Shown here one piece after another: positions 20,564 through 30,313 of a DNA stretch of 64,000 bases. Origin of the DNA: Clostridiales bacterium (GTDB lineage Bacteria > Bacillota > Clostridia > Lachnospirales > Lachnospiraceae); the NCBI GenBank assembly GCA_029010495.1, contig JAQXKO010000005.1, positions 62,001 to 126,000 on the forward strand, read 5' to 3'. The notes under the pieces are model-generated. The model was not told the DNA's origin. It saw only the letters and a program-made list of their open reading frames with translations, and ran no database searches. The translations under genes and the position numbers were made by a program. How positions within the stretch are numbered: position 1 is the first letter of the stretch; the number at the start of each line of letters is the position of its first letter.

Positions 20564-21016
20564 ATGAGATTTGTAGTTCAGAAGGTTGCGGCTGCCGGCG
20601 TGGATATCGACGGCAAAACCGTAGGAAAAATAGGAAAAGGCTTTCTGGTGCTGGCCGGCATCTCCGGTACGGATAATGAACAGACGGCCGACAAAATGAT
20701 TAAAAAGCTTATCGGGCTCAGACTTTTTGAGGATGAGTCCGGCAAGACCAATCTCAATCTGGAGGCGGTTGGCGGTGAAATATTATTTATATCACAGTTT
20801 ACGCTTTATGCCGACTGCAGTCACGGAAACAGGCCGTCATTTATAAATGCCGGTCATCCTTCCATGGCGAAGCCGCTCTATGAATATATGCTTCGTAAGA
20901 TTGAGGAGAGTGTCGGTAAGGTAGAACACGGTGAATTTGGAGCTGACATGAAGGTGAGTCTGATAAATGACGGCCCGTTTACCGTGGTGCTTGATTCCGA
21001 TGAATTGTTTAAATAA
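20564..21016 (+). CDS. dtd: D-aminoacyl-tRNA deacylase
   Basis: [52 protein letters not shown] motifs. Confidence 0.95.
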   Translation: MRFVVQKVAAAGVDIDGKTVGKIGKGFLVLAGISGTDNEQTADKMIKKLIGLRLFEDESGKTNLNLEAVGGEILFISQFTLYADCSHGNRPSFINAGHPSMAKPLYEYMLRKIEESVGKVEHGEFGADMKVSLINDGPFTVVLDSDELFK

Positions 21017-21084
21017 CTTAAGAATTCATCATTACTCCTTATATGATATTCAAGAAATACTGTCACGAAAATCAATTGATTATC

Positions 21085-21113
21085 TTGACAGTTTTCTTTT
21101 TTATAGTTATACT
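21085..21113 (+). promoter_or_regulatory. Strong sigma-A promoter of SRP RNA
   Basis: TTGACA (21085-21090), 17 bp, TATACT (21108-21113), TSS expected at about 21120. Confidence 0.85.
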
Positions 21114-21120
21114 GTGTATT

Positions 21121-21388
21121 ACCGTGCAGCCGGGGAGATAGCGGTGCCCTGTACCTACAATCCGCTACAGTAGGGGTGATGGAAATTTTGAGGATGGTCT
21201 GTCTGTCAGGCAGCCTTTAGTAAGTAATGTTGACGTCCGGGTCTTGCGCGATAGGGACCTGTGAACCGTGTCAGGACAGGAATGTAGCAGCACTAAGCAG
21301 TAATCCTTATGTGTTGTAAGGTCGCCTGGACCGAGTTGGCTGCTAAAGAAACGCTGGGGGGCAGCATTCGAGATTTTTCCGCACGGTT
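21121..21388 (+). ncRNA. ffs: Signal recognition particle RNA, large (Alu-domain-containing) bacterial type
   Basis: 5' accgtgc pairs with 3' gcacggt; agatagcggtgccctgtacctacaatccgct Alu-domain motif; gtgaaccgtgtcaggacaggaatgtagcagcactaagc contains the S-domain GGAA tetraloop and AGCAGC motif; followed by T-run. Confidence 0.93.
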
Positions 21389-21657
21389 TTTTTACGTTTT
21401 TTAGAATAATCAGGCATGCTTTTTCTTTGTCAGGGGTGAAAAGAGAGGCATTTTATATGTTTATTTATGGTTTTATATGCAAATTGTGGGTTTCGTAGCT
21501 GAATTTGGGGCTTACGGAACTTTTTTTTCTTGTTTTTGTCGCGAAAAAGTGTTACAATGAATCCAAACGTGCTAATGTGGGACAGCTATGTTCGTTGTAT
21601 ACTTGTGTAAAGAAAATATATTTTCCTGAAGTAATGTAGATGAAACGGAGGAAGAAT

Positions 21658-23175
21658 ATGGGGTTTATATTATCATCAAAGCTTGAGAAAATGAAAACTG
21701 CATTCAGAGTCGGCAATTATGAAAAGGCTCTTATGTATGCGGAAAAAATTAAACTCGACGATGTCCATACTGCATATGACCTTTCCATGATGGCTGAGGT
21801 TTATAATGTTAACAGCAGATTTAAGGAAGCTAAAGACATTTATATTGAAATGTATAAAAGAAATAAATCTGTAGGAACCTGCAAGGAGGCCATAAAAAGC
21901 TGCATAAAAACCAAATGTGTCAAGCAGGCGGTTTTTTATATTAAGGAGCTCGCTTCGCTCGATGCGGATGATTATGAAAGATATATTTACCAATATCAGG
22001 TTGGACGCATTTTAAAGCAGCCGGATGAATATCTTATTGCCTGTCTTAAAAAGGTCCGTGAGGCAGATTACATTGATATCTGGGCAATGGAGCTTGCAAA
22101 GCTTTATTTCAAGAATGATATGACAGAGGAATGTATTGCGGAATGTCACAATATAAAGCTCTGGTTTCCCGACACAAAATATAATGACAAAGCCGATATT
22201 CTTATAGATGCCTGCAAAACAGGTAAAAGCATTGCCGAGGCAGCAAAGCTTATGAAGCTTGTTGACGGAAAAACTGCCGGGACGGCTGATGAAGAGAAGA
22301 AACAGGCTGACATTGAGGATGAGTCTTTTGATGATGCTCCGGATGAGGCGGCATGTTTTGCCGGGGAGGATTCCTGTGAAGAGGAAGAAGCCGGGGATTA
22401 CCGCGAAGAGTCCGAAGACGATTACGAAGAAGAAGGCGCAGATTACTGCGAAGAGCCCGAAGACGATTACGAAGAAGAAGGCGCAGATTACCGTGAAGAG
22501 CCCGAAGGTGATTACGATTCTGATGAAGCTTATCAGGATGAGTATGACGAAAATGAGGCTGATGATGAGTTGTATGAGGATACTTATTTCGAAGATGAAG
22601 ACGGTGAAATGTATGATGGTGAATATGCTTCGGAGCCTGAATATGATGAGTCTGATGAATATGATGAGGATGACTGCGAAATGACTCCTGAGGAGTTCTT
22701 AAGGTATAAGCAGTCAAAGGAAGCATCACCTGTAATGCAGGAAATTACAGCTGATTACAGTTCTGATAATGAACAGTTTTCGGACGATGAGGATATTTCC
22801 GAAGATTATGAGGATGACGAGGATGAATTAAGGCTTCGAGAGGAATATTACAGAAGACTTGCCCAAAAGGAAGCTCCGGCTGACGAAGAGGCTGACACTT
22901 CCCGTGCTAAGGCGCCTGCCATGGAAGAAATAAGTCTGAATGATGAGGAAAATGAATATTTCTTTGATATTTCCGGTACTGTTCAGAATATAATGAAAGA
23001 AGAGAAGGATGAGGCTCCTGTTGCCGAAAAAGAGGATATTGCCGTAACACTTATTAATGATTCGCTTACGGCTGATGTACTTAAGGCTTTGCTTGAACAG
23101 GAGGAACACGGAATCGGCGATGTTGATTTCGTTGATGAATCTGTATTAAAAATGATTTCAGAGGATGAAAAATAA
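21658..23175 (+). CDS. Hypothetical protein: N-terminal TPR-like helices, very acidic repetitive centre
   Basis: Helical N-terminus (YEKALMYAEKIKLDDVHTAYDLSMMAEVYNV...) then long E/D/Y-rich low-complexity region. Confidence 0.6.
   Translation: MGFILSSKLEKMKTAFRVGNYEKALMYAEKIKLDDVHTAYDLSMMAEVYNVNSRFKEAKDIYIEMYKRNKSVGTCKEAIKSCIKTKCVKQAVFYIKELASLDADDYERYIYQYQVGRILKQPDEYLIACLKKVREADYIDIWAMELAKLYFKNDMTEECIAECHNIKLWFPDTKYNDKADILIDACKTGKSIAEAAKLMKLVDGKTAGTADEEKKQADIEDESFDDAPDEAACFAGEDSCEEEEAGDYREESEDDYEEEGADYCEEPEDDYEEEGADYREEPEGDYDSDEAYQDEYDENEADDELYEDTYFEDEDGEMYDGEYASEPEYDESDEYDEDDCEMTPEEFLRYKQSKEASPVMQEITADYSSDNEQFSDDEDISEDYEDDEDELRLREEYYRRLAQKEAPADEEADTSRAKAPAMEEISLNDEENEYFFDISGTVQNIMKEEKDEAPVAEKEDIAVTLINDSLTADVLKALLEQEEHGIGDVDFVDESVLKMISEDEK
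22396..22515 (+). repeat. In-frame 45-bp tandem repeat (about 2.7 copies)
   Basis: Unit gattaccgcgaagagtccgaagacgattacgaagaagaaggcgca at 22396, 22441 and 22486 (partial); encodes DYREESEDDYEEEGA. Confidence 0.85.
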
Positions 23176-23738
23176 TGAATAAGGTTGAGTTTAAGCCCGG
23201 AAACATGCTTTATCCGTTACCGGTTGTAATGGTAAGCTGCGCAAGGCAGGGAGAAAAGCCAAATATAATTACAATTGCATGGACCGGAACAATATGCTCC
23301 GATCCGGCAATGCTCAGTATATCAGTAAGGAAGTCACGTCACTCTTACGATATAATTAAAGAAACCGGGGAATTTGTGGTTAATCTTACTACAAAGGAGC
23401 TTGCTTTTGCAACTGATTATTGCGGTGTTAAGAGCGGAAGGGACATTGATAAATTCAAAGAGTGCTGCCTCACGCCGCTTAAGTCGGGCGTTGTGTCATG
23501 CCCGGGTATTGCCGAGGCTCCCGTAAATATCGAATGTAAGGTTGAAAAGGTGCTTGAGCTGGGCTCACATGATATGTTTATAGCAAGGGTAGTGGCTGTG
23601 ACGGCCGACGGTGCGTACATGGATGAGGAGGGAAGGTTCGACCTTTCACTCGCAAAGCCTATTGTGTATTCTCACGGCACATACTACGATTTAGGAGAAA
23701 AATTGGGGAAATTTGGGTATTCTGTAAAAAAGAAATAG
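23175..23738 (+). CDS. Flavin reductase family (FMN-binding split-barrel) protein
   Basis: PLPVVMVSCARQGEKPNIITIAWTGTICSDPAMLSISVRKSRHSYDII motif. Confidence 0.88.
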   Translation: MNKVEFKPGNMLYPLPVVMVSCARQGEKPNIITIAWTGTICSDPAMLSISVRKSRHSYDIIKETGEFVVNLTTKELAFATDYCGVKSGRDIDKFKECCLTPLKSGVVSCPGIAEAPVNIECKVEKVLELGSHDMFIARVVAVTADGAYMDEEGRFDLSLAKPIVYSHGTYYDLGEKLGKFGYSVKKK

Positions 23739-23753
23739 TTTTGGAGGCCATGT

Positions 23754-25049
23754 ATGATTCAATACATTGTTAGAGGCGGCAAGCCACTTTGCGGTGAAGT
23801 TACGATAGCCGGTGCAAAAAATGCTGCACTTGGTATTTTAGCTGCTGCCGTTATGACTGATGAAGAAGTAACTGTTGAAAATATACCTGATGTCAGTGAT
23901 ATCAATTCCCTTTTGGAGGCAATCCGGGGAATTGGAGCAAAGGTTGACAGAATTGACAAGAATACTGTAAAAATTTGCGGAGCAACAATTAATTCCACAA
24001 CAGTAAACTATGATTATATTACCAAAATTCGTGCATCCTATTATCTTATAGGAGCTCTTCTGGGCAAATACGGAGCCGCAAGTGTTGCAATGCCGGGTGG
24101 CTGCAAGATTGGCTCAAGACCTATTGACCAGCACATTAAGGGCTTCAAGAAGCTCGGTGCAAAGGTTTCTGAGTCTGATATGATTACGGCAACTGCCTCG
24201 GAGCTTAAGGGCAATCATATTTTCCTTGATATAGTAAGTGTAGGCGCAACCATTAATATTATGCTTGCGGCAGTTCTTGCAAACGGACTTACTATTATTG
24301 AAAATGTTGCCAAAGAGCCGCACATTGTAGATGTTGCCAATTTCCTAAACAGTATGGGTGCCAACATTAAGGGCGCCGGTACAGATGTCATCAGAATCAT
24401 GGGCGTTGAGAAGCTGCACGGAAGCACTTATTCATGTATACCTGACCAGATTGAGGCTGGAACATTTATGTGTCTTGCTGTAGCCACAAAGGGAGATATT
24501 ACTGTTAAAAATATTATTCCGAAGCATATGGAGGCTATTTCGGCAAAGCTTGTTGAAATCGGTGCCGAGGTGTATGAGGAGGATGATTCCATCAGGGTTA
24601 TTTCAAAGGGAAGACCTATAGGCTCAACTGTTAAGACAAGAGTCTATCCGGGCTTTCCGACTGATATGCAGCCTCAGATTGCAGTAGTACTGTCAATGGC
24701 AGATGGCAATTCCATAATTAATGAAAGCATCTGGGAAGCAAGATTTAAATATGTTGCAGAGCTCAGAAAGATGGGTGCCGTTATTACGGTTGAGGGAAAT
24801 ACCGCATTTATTGAAGGCAGGGATTTACTTACTCCCGCTGCAATGGCTGTTCCGGATCTCAGGGCAGGCGCCGCGCTGACAATTGCCGCACTTGCTGCCG
24901 AGGGAATAAGCACATTAACCGATATTGAATATATTGAAAGAGGCTATGAGGATTTTGACGGCAAACTCAGAGCCCTTGGGGCATCAATCAAAAAGGTTGA
25001 TTCAGAGGACGATAAAGAGATAACAAAATTTAAAATGCAGGTGGTATAG
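23754..25049 (+). CDS. murA: UDP-N-acetylglucosamine 1-carboxyvinyltransferase
   Basis: [19 protein letters not shown]; catalytic-Cys loop [18 protein letters not shown] retained; [11 protein letters not shown]. Confidence 0.95.
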   Translation: MIQYIVRGGKPLCGEVTIAGAKNAALGILAAAVMTDEEVTVENIPDVSDINSLLEAIRGIGAKVDRIDKNTVKICGATINSTTVNYDYITKIRASYYLIGALLGKYGAASVAMPGGCKIGSRPIDQHIKGFKKLGAKVSESDMITATASELKGNHIFLDIVSVGATINIMLAAVLANGLTIIENVAKEPHIVDVANFLNSMGANIKGAGTDVIRIMGVEKLHGSTYSCIPDQIEAGTFMCLAVATKGDITVKNIIPKHMEAISAKLVEIGAEVYEEDDSIRVISKGRPIGSTVKTRVYPGFPTDMQPQIAVVLSMADGNSIINESIWEARFKYVAELRKMGAVITVEGNTAFIEGRDLLTPAAMAVPDLRAGAALTIAALAAEGISTLTDIEYIERGYEDFDGKLRALGASIKKVDSEDDKEITKFKMQVV

Positions 25050-25066
25050 TCTGCAGGGAGGAACAT

Positions 25067-26260
25067 ATGGAAAGACGATTATTTACATCCGAATCTGTTA
25101 CAGAGGGGCATCCTGATAAAATCTGTGACCAGATTTCCGATGCTATTTTAGATGCAATGATGGAGCAGGATCCAATGAGCCGTGTGGCATGCGAAACGGC
25201 CATTACAACAGGACTCGTTCTTGTAATGGGTGAAATTACCACATCCGGATATGTTGACATCCAGAAGACTGTTCGTGAAACAATCAGGGAGATTGGTTAT
25301 GACAGGGCAAAGTACGGCTTTGACTGCGATACATGCGGCGTTATCGTGGCACTCGACGAGCAGAGCAGCGATATTGCCATGGGCGTTGATAAGGCACTTG
25401 AGATTAAAAACGGAGAGATGAGTGAGAGCGAAATTGCCCAGGTGGGTGCAGGCGATCAGGGTATGATGTTCGGTTTTGCCACAAATGAAACAGAGGAATA
25501 TATGCCATATCCTATCAGTATGGCTCATAAGCTCACAAGAAAGCTTTCGGAGGTCAGAAAGAACGGCACATTACCATATCTGCGTCCGGACGGAAAGAGC
25601 CAGGTTACAGTCGAATATGATGAGAAGGGTAAGCCTGTGATGATTGATGCAGTTGTTATTTCAACGCAGCATGACCCTGAGATTACTCAGGAGCAGATTC
25701 ATGAGGATATTAAAAAGTATGTCATCAATGCGGTTATTCCTGCAGATATGATGAATGAATCGACCAAAATATATATTAACCCGACAGGACGTTTTGTAAT
25801 CGGTGGTCCGAACGGTGACAGCGGTCTTACAGGACGTAAGATTATAGTTGATACATACGGGGGCTACGGAAGACACGGCGGCGGTGCATTTTCCGGCAAG
25901 GACTGCACTAAGGTTGACCGTTCGGCAGCTTATGCGGCACGTTATGTTGCGAAGAATCTTGTAGCGGCAGGCCTTTGCGAAAAATGTGAAATACAGCTTT
26001 CTTATGCCATCGGTGTTGCAGAGCCGACATCTGTTATGATTGATACCTTTGGAACAGGTGTGATAAGTGATAACGAGCTTGTAAGCCTTATAAGGGATAA
26101 TTTTGATTTAAGACCGGCCGGCATTATTAAAATGCTTGATCTTCGCAGACCGATTTATAAGCAGACAGCTTCTTATGGTCACTTTGGAAGAAATGACCTT
26201 GATCTTCCTTGGGAGCGTCTTGATAGAGCAGAGGAACTTAAAAAGGCAATTAAAAAATAA
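25067..26260 (+). CDS. metK: S-adenosylmethionine synthetase
   Basis: [59 protein letters not shown]. Confidence 0.98.
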   Translation: MERRLFTSESVTEGHPDKICDQISDAILDAMMEQDPMSRVACETAITTGLVLVMGEITTSGYVDIQKTVRETIREIGYDRAKYGFDCDTCGVIVALDEQSSDIAMGVDKALEIKNGEMSESEIAQVGAGDQGMMFGFATNETEEYMPYPISMAHKLTRKLSEVRKNGTLPYLRPDGKSQVTVEYDEKGKPVMIDAVVISTQHDPEITQEQIHEDIKKYVINAVIPADMMNESTKIYINPTGRFVIGGPNGDSGLTGRKIIVDTYGGYGRHGGGAFSGKDCTKVDRSAAYAARYVAKNLVAAGLCEKCEIQLSYAIGVAEPTSVMIDTFGTGVISDNELVSLIRDNFDLRPAGIIKMLDLRRPIYKQTASYGHFGRNDLDLPWERLDRAEELKKAIKK

Positions 26261-26277
26261 TAATAAGAAATAATATC

Positions 26278-26314
26278 TGCCCTGCAATGGCGCATCAGAT
26301 GCCTGCAGGGCAAT
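26278..26314 (+). terminator. Probable terminator after metK
   Basis: tgccctgca...tgcagggcaatt inverted repeat; weak U-tract. Confidence 0.5.
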
Positions 26315-26351
26315 TATATGTATTTACGATTATAATATTGGAGGATAAAAA

Positions 26352-27779
26352 ATGCAGATTGGTAAGGCTGAATTCTGGAAATACTTTGAGGAGATAAGTG
26401 CCATTCCGCACGGCTCCTATAATACTGACAAAATCAGTAATTATATTAGTGAATTTGCAAAGGTCCATAATTTGGAATATGTTCAGGATGAGCTCGGCAA
26501 TGTTGTAATATATAAGGCTGCCACACCGGGCTTTGAAGACAGACCGTCCTTATGTATACAGGGACATATCGACATGGTTGCGGTTAAGACACCTGACTGC
26601 AATAAGGATTTACTGACTGAAGGACTCGACCTTGAGGTGGACGGTGAGTGGCTGAAAGCTAAGGGAACAAGTCTTGGCGGAGATGACGGTATTGCGGTTG
26701 CCTATGCCCTTAGCATCCTGGCTTCAGATAAACTTGAGCATCCTGCCCTTGAAATGGTATTTACGGTCAATGAAGAGGTTGCCATGGAGGGTGCTTTCGG
26801 CTTTGACAAAAATCTGTTAAAAAGCAGTACAATTATTAATCTTGATAATGAAACAGAGGGCGAATTTTTAACCGGCTGTGCGGGTGGAGCAAAGATTGAC
26901 ATTGAACTTCCGGTAGAGAGAAAGCTCAGAACGGCGATGGTATATGAGCTTAAGGTAAGCGGTCTTAAGGGAGGCCACTCAGGTATTGATATAGCTGATA
27001 ACAGAGTCAGCGCCGCAACTGTGATTTCCAGATTTCTTTGTGAGCTTAAGATGGCAAGAACGAGAATTATTGATGTCCGCTTCGGAGAGAAGGACAATGT
27101 AATTGCCAACAGCGGTTATATAAAGTTTATCTGCTCGGCTCCTAATTCCGATGTAATGGAAATCCTGGATTTTTACGCGAACGTATTAAAGGACGAGTTT
27201 AAAACACGTGAGCCTGAGCTGAAAATCGAATATGCATATCTCGGAGAACAGAAGGAGGTCAATGCTCTTCATAAGGCTGATTCTGAAAGACTTATGGATT
27301 TTCTCTGGGCGCTTCCTCAGGGAGTTGATACCTTCAGCGCCGATGTGCCGGGACTTGTCGAAACATCCGTAAATATAGGTGTTGCAGAGCTTGCAGAGGA
27401 CAGGCTTACGGTAAAATGTCTTGTAAGAAGCAGCTATGATTCTGCTAAGCAGGCGCTCTGCGACAAGGTTGTGGCAGTTGCAAATCTTGCCGGGGCAAAG
27501 TCAAGACAGTATAGTGACTATCCGGGCTGGGCTTACAGGGTTGATTCGCCAATCAGAGAAAAGGTTATTAATATTTACAGGGAGATGTACGGCATCGAGC
27601 CTGTGCTTACTGCAATTCATGCAGGCGTTGAATGCGGAGTGTTTGTGGAAAAGCTGGGTGATGCAGACTGTATCAGCTTCGGACCTACCATGGTTGACGT
27701 TCATTCGGTTAAGGAAAGACTTAACATTCCTTCCTCGGAAAGAGTATATGAATTTTTAACTGAGCTTATTAAGGCTTAA
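26352..27779 (+). CDS. pepD: Aminoacyl-histidine dipeptidase (M20 family, PepD-like)
   Basis: FEEISAIPHGSYNTDKISNYI, LCIQGHIDMVAVK, GDDGIAVAYAL, NEEVAMEGAFGFD. Confidence 0.9.
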   Translation: MQIGKAEFWKYFEEISAIPHGSYNTDKISNYISEFAKVHNLEYVQDELGNVVIYKAATPGFEDRPSLCIQGHIDMVAVKTPDCNKDLLTEGLDLEVDGEWLKAKGTSLGGDDGIAVAYALSILASDKLEHPALEMVFTVNEEVAMEGAFGFDKNLLKSSTIINLDNETEGEFLTGCAGGAKIDIELPVERKLRTAMVYELKVSGLKGGHSGIDIADNRVSAATVISRFLCELKMARTRIIDVRFGEKDNVIANSGYIKFICSAPNSDVMEILDFYANVLKDEFKTREPELKIEYAYLGEQKEVNALHKADSERLMDFLWALPQGVDTFSADVPGLVETSVNIGVAELAEDRLTVKCLVRSSYDSAKQALCDKVVAVANLAGAKSRQYSDYPGWAYRVDSPIREKVINIYREMYGIEPVLTAIHAGVECGVFVEKLGDADCISFGPTMVDVHSVKERLNIPSSERVYEFLTELIKA

Positions 27780-27846
27780 TTGATGTGCGCTGATGTACAT
27801 TATACGGCAGATGCCGAATATGTAATTATTTTCGGAGTATTATTTT

Positions 27847-29154
27847 ATGTGGACATACGAAAGTGTTTTTTATCAGATTTATCCTATGGGCTTTTGCAAT
27901 GCCGGATTTGAAAATGACGGAATCTGCCGCCGCAGTATTTTGGAATTTGCGGACTGGGCAGAGCATCTTAAGAAAATGTCGGTAAATGCAGTATATTTTT
28001 CACCTGTATTTGAATCTGACACGCACGGCTATAATACAAGAGATTATAAGCTTATTGATAAAAGACTGGGAACAAACGAGGAGTTTAAGCAGCTTGTTTC
28101 AAGGCTGCATGAGCAGGGCATCAGGGTAGTTCTTGACGGCGTATTTAATCATGTGGGACGCGGCTTTGCCCAGTTCCGGGATGTACTGGAAAACAGATGG
28201 AACTCACGTTATAAGGATTGGTTCAATATTAATTTTGACGGTAATTCATGCTACAATGACGGTCTCTGGTATGAGGGTTGGGAGGGCTGCTATGACCTTG
28301 TAAAGCTCAATCTCAGAAATGAAGAGGTTATCAGTCATATTTTTGATGCGGTCCGCTACTGGGTCAGCGAATTTGACATTGACGGCTTAAGACTTGATGT
28401 GGCATACTGTCTTGACAGGGAATTCTTAAAAAGATTAAGACGGCTTGCAAATGAAATCAAGCCTGAATTTGCTCTTATCGGCGAGCTTTTGCACGGAGAT
28501 TATAATCAGTTTGTAAATGATGAGATGCTTCATTCATGCACAAACTACGAATGCTATAAAGGTCTTTACTCAAGCTTTAATTCCTGCAATATGTTTGAAA
28601 TAGTCCACTCTTTAAAGCGCCAGTTCGGTCCTGAAAACTGGACGCTTTATAAGGGTAAACATCTTTTGTGCTTTGTTGACAATCACGATGTCACAAGAGT
28701 TGCAAGTATTCTTACCAATAAAAATCACCTGCCGTTAATATACGGACTTCTTTTCGGCATGCCGGGAATTCCGTGTGTATATTACGGAAGCGAGTGGGGT
28801 ACTGAGGCGACAAAGGCTCAGGGCGACCCTGCATTGAGACCGTGCTTTGAAAAGCCGGAGTTTAACGGACTTACTGAAAAGATTGCAGCATATGCAAGGG
28901 TTCACAGGGAGGAAAAGGCTCTCTGCTATGGTGATTTCGGCGCTCCCGTGCTTACAAACAGGCAGTGTGTGCTTGAAAGAAGATGTGATAACGAGCGCGT
29001 CATGGTAGCTGTAAACATGGATGAAAACGGCTATGACGCATGGTTTAACACAGGAGCTTCAAAGGGTCTTAATCTTCTTACGGGAGAAGAGGTAAGCCTT
29101 GAGGGAGGGAAGCTTTACATGCCGGGCTATTCCGTTCAGTATATTAAGGCCTGA
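27847..29154 (+). CDS. Alpha-amylase (GH13) family glycosidase
   Basis: VVLDGVFNHVG, DGLRLDVAYCLD, IGELLHGD, FVDNHDVTR: four GH13 conserved regions. Confidence 0.93.
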   Translation: MWTYESVFYQIYPMGFCNAGFENDGICRRSILEFADWAEHLKKMSVNAVYFSPVFESDTHGYNTRDYKLIDKRLGTNEEFKQLVSRLHEQGIRVVLDGVFNHVGRGFAQFRDVLENRWNSRYKDWFNINFDGNSCYNDGLWYEGWEGCYDLVKLNLRNEEVISHIFDAVRYWVSEFDIDGLRLDVAYCLDREFLKRLRRLANEIKPEFALIGELLHGDYNQFVNDEMLHSCTNYECYKGLYSSFNSCNMFEIVHSLKRQFGPENWTLYKGKHLLCFVDNHDVTRVASILTNKNHLPLIYGLLFGMPGIPCVYYGSEWGTEATKAQGDPALRPCFEKPEFNGLTEKIAAYARVHREEKALCYGDFGAPVLTNRQCVLERRCDNERVMVAVNMDENGYDAWFNTGASKGLNLLTGEEVSLEGGKLYMPGYSVQYIKA

Positions 29155-29172
29155 CCGTAATCTTTACAAAAC

Positions 29173-29203
29173 AGCCCTTGCCGTATTACGGCACAGGGCT
29201 TAA
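29173..29203 (+). terminator. Probable terminator
   Basis: agcccttgccgtattacggcacagggct hairpin. Confidence 0.55.
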
Positions 29204-29242
29204 AGTCGTTATTGAGGAATGTATTTCCGGAAAGGAGTCGTC

Positions 29243-30307
29243 ATGAAGTTTGTACATGTATCAGACCTTCATCTTGGGGCAAAGCCCGAGACAGGCATGC
29301 CATGGGCAGAGGCCAGAGAAGAAGAGCTTTGGAAAAGCGTGGAACGCCTGATTGATTATTGTAACGGTGATGAAACCGATTTGCTTTTGGTATGTGGCGA
29401 TACCTTTCATAAACAGCCGCTTGTCAGGGAAATTAAGCGCCTTGACGATATATTTGGCAGATTGGAGAAAACTAAGGTTGTCATCATCGCAGGAAGCCAT
29501 GATTATATTTCACCGCGTTCCAGGTACAGGGGATATAAATGGTGTGACAATGTGATATGTCTTTTCGGCAGGGATATGGAGGAATATTATCTCTACGGTC
29601 TTGATACTACAGTGTACGGGCTTTCGTGTATGGAAAGTGAGATACAATCACCTCTTTACAGAGATGCTGCGCCTAAAAAGTCGTCAGGTATTCATATCCT
29701 GCTTGCTTATGGCGGTGACAATAACTGTATTCCGATTGATTTTAAAAAGCTTTCCGAGGCAGGCTTTGATTTTGTGGCACTCGGACGAAGTCATACCTTT
29801 ACAAAGGTGTATAACAACATGATTTATCCGGGAATTCTTGAACCGGTTGATAAAAACGAAACGGGACGTCACGGATTTATTAAGGGTGAGTTCACACCGG
29901 TTAAGGGAGAAAACAGGCTTGTTACGGAGTTTGTGCCGTTTGCAAAAAGGGAATATCATGACCTTCACATAAGGGTTTCTACTGATGATACAAACCAGTC
30001 GGTGGCAAGAAGTATTACCGGACAGATGCTGAAAAACGGTGCCGGCAATCTGTACAGGATATATATCGAAGGTATACGCAGCGAGAATGTAGTGTTTGAT
30101 GTCAATGATCTTGCCCAAAAGGGGATGATAACCGAGGTCATCGATGCGACGGTGCTTGATTATAATTATGATGAGCTCAGGGAAAAGAATGACGACAACA
30201 TTATAGGAGATTTCATTACTGAGATAAAGAATCAGGATATAAGCGATTCACTAAAGGACAGAGCCCTGTACTATGGTATAGAGGCGCTTTTAAAGGCGAA
30301 AGGTTAG
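29243..30307 (+). CDS. DNA repair exonuclease-like metallophosphoesterase (SbcD/YhaO-like)
   Basis: MKFVHVSDLHLGAKP, LVCGDTFHK, IAGSHDYISP motifs; paired with downstream AAA ATPase. Confidence 0.85.
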   Translation: MKFVHVSDLHLGAKPETGMPWAEAREEELWKSVERLIDYCNGDETDLLLVCGDTFHKQPLVREIKRLDDIFGRLEKTKVVIIAGSHDYISPRSRYRGYKWCDNVICLFGRDMEEYYLYGLDTTVYGLSCMESEIQSPLYRDAAPKKSSGIHILLAYGGDNNCIPIDFKKLSEAGFDFVALGRSHTFTKVYNNMIYPGILEPVDKNETGRHGFIKGEFTPVKGENRLVTEFVPFAKREYHDLHIRVSTDDTNQSVARSITGQMLKNGAGNLYRIYIEGIRSENVVFDVNDLAQKGMITEVIDATVLDYNYDELREKNDDNIIGDFITEIKNQDISDSLKDRALYYGIEALLKAKG

Positions 30308-30313
30308 TTACAC

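Noticed and set aside
22396-22515. 45-bp tandem repeat as a CRISPR-like array
   Set aside because: Units are contiguous with no unique spacers and in frame within a CDS; protein repeat expansion.
22250-22729. His/Pro-rich 159-aa antisense ORF
   Set aside because: Composition is the antisense shadow of the acidic DDE-repeat coding region; no independent SD or homology evidence.
23754-25049. murA with an altered catalytic Cys (fosfomycin resistance)
   Set aside because: The loop reads [11 protein letters not shown], so the active-site Cys is present.
25049-25067. SAM riboswitch upstream of metK
   Set aside because: Only about 17 bp separate murA and metK; no room for a riboswitch.
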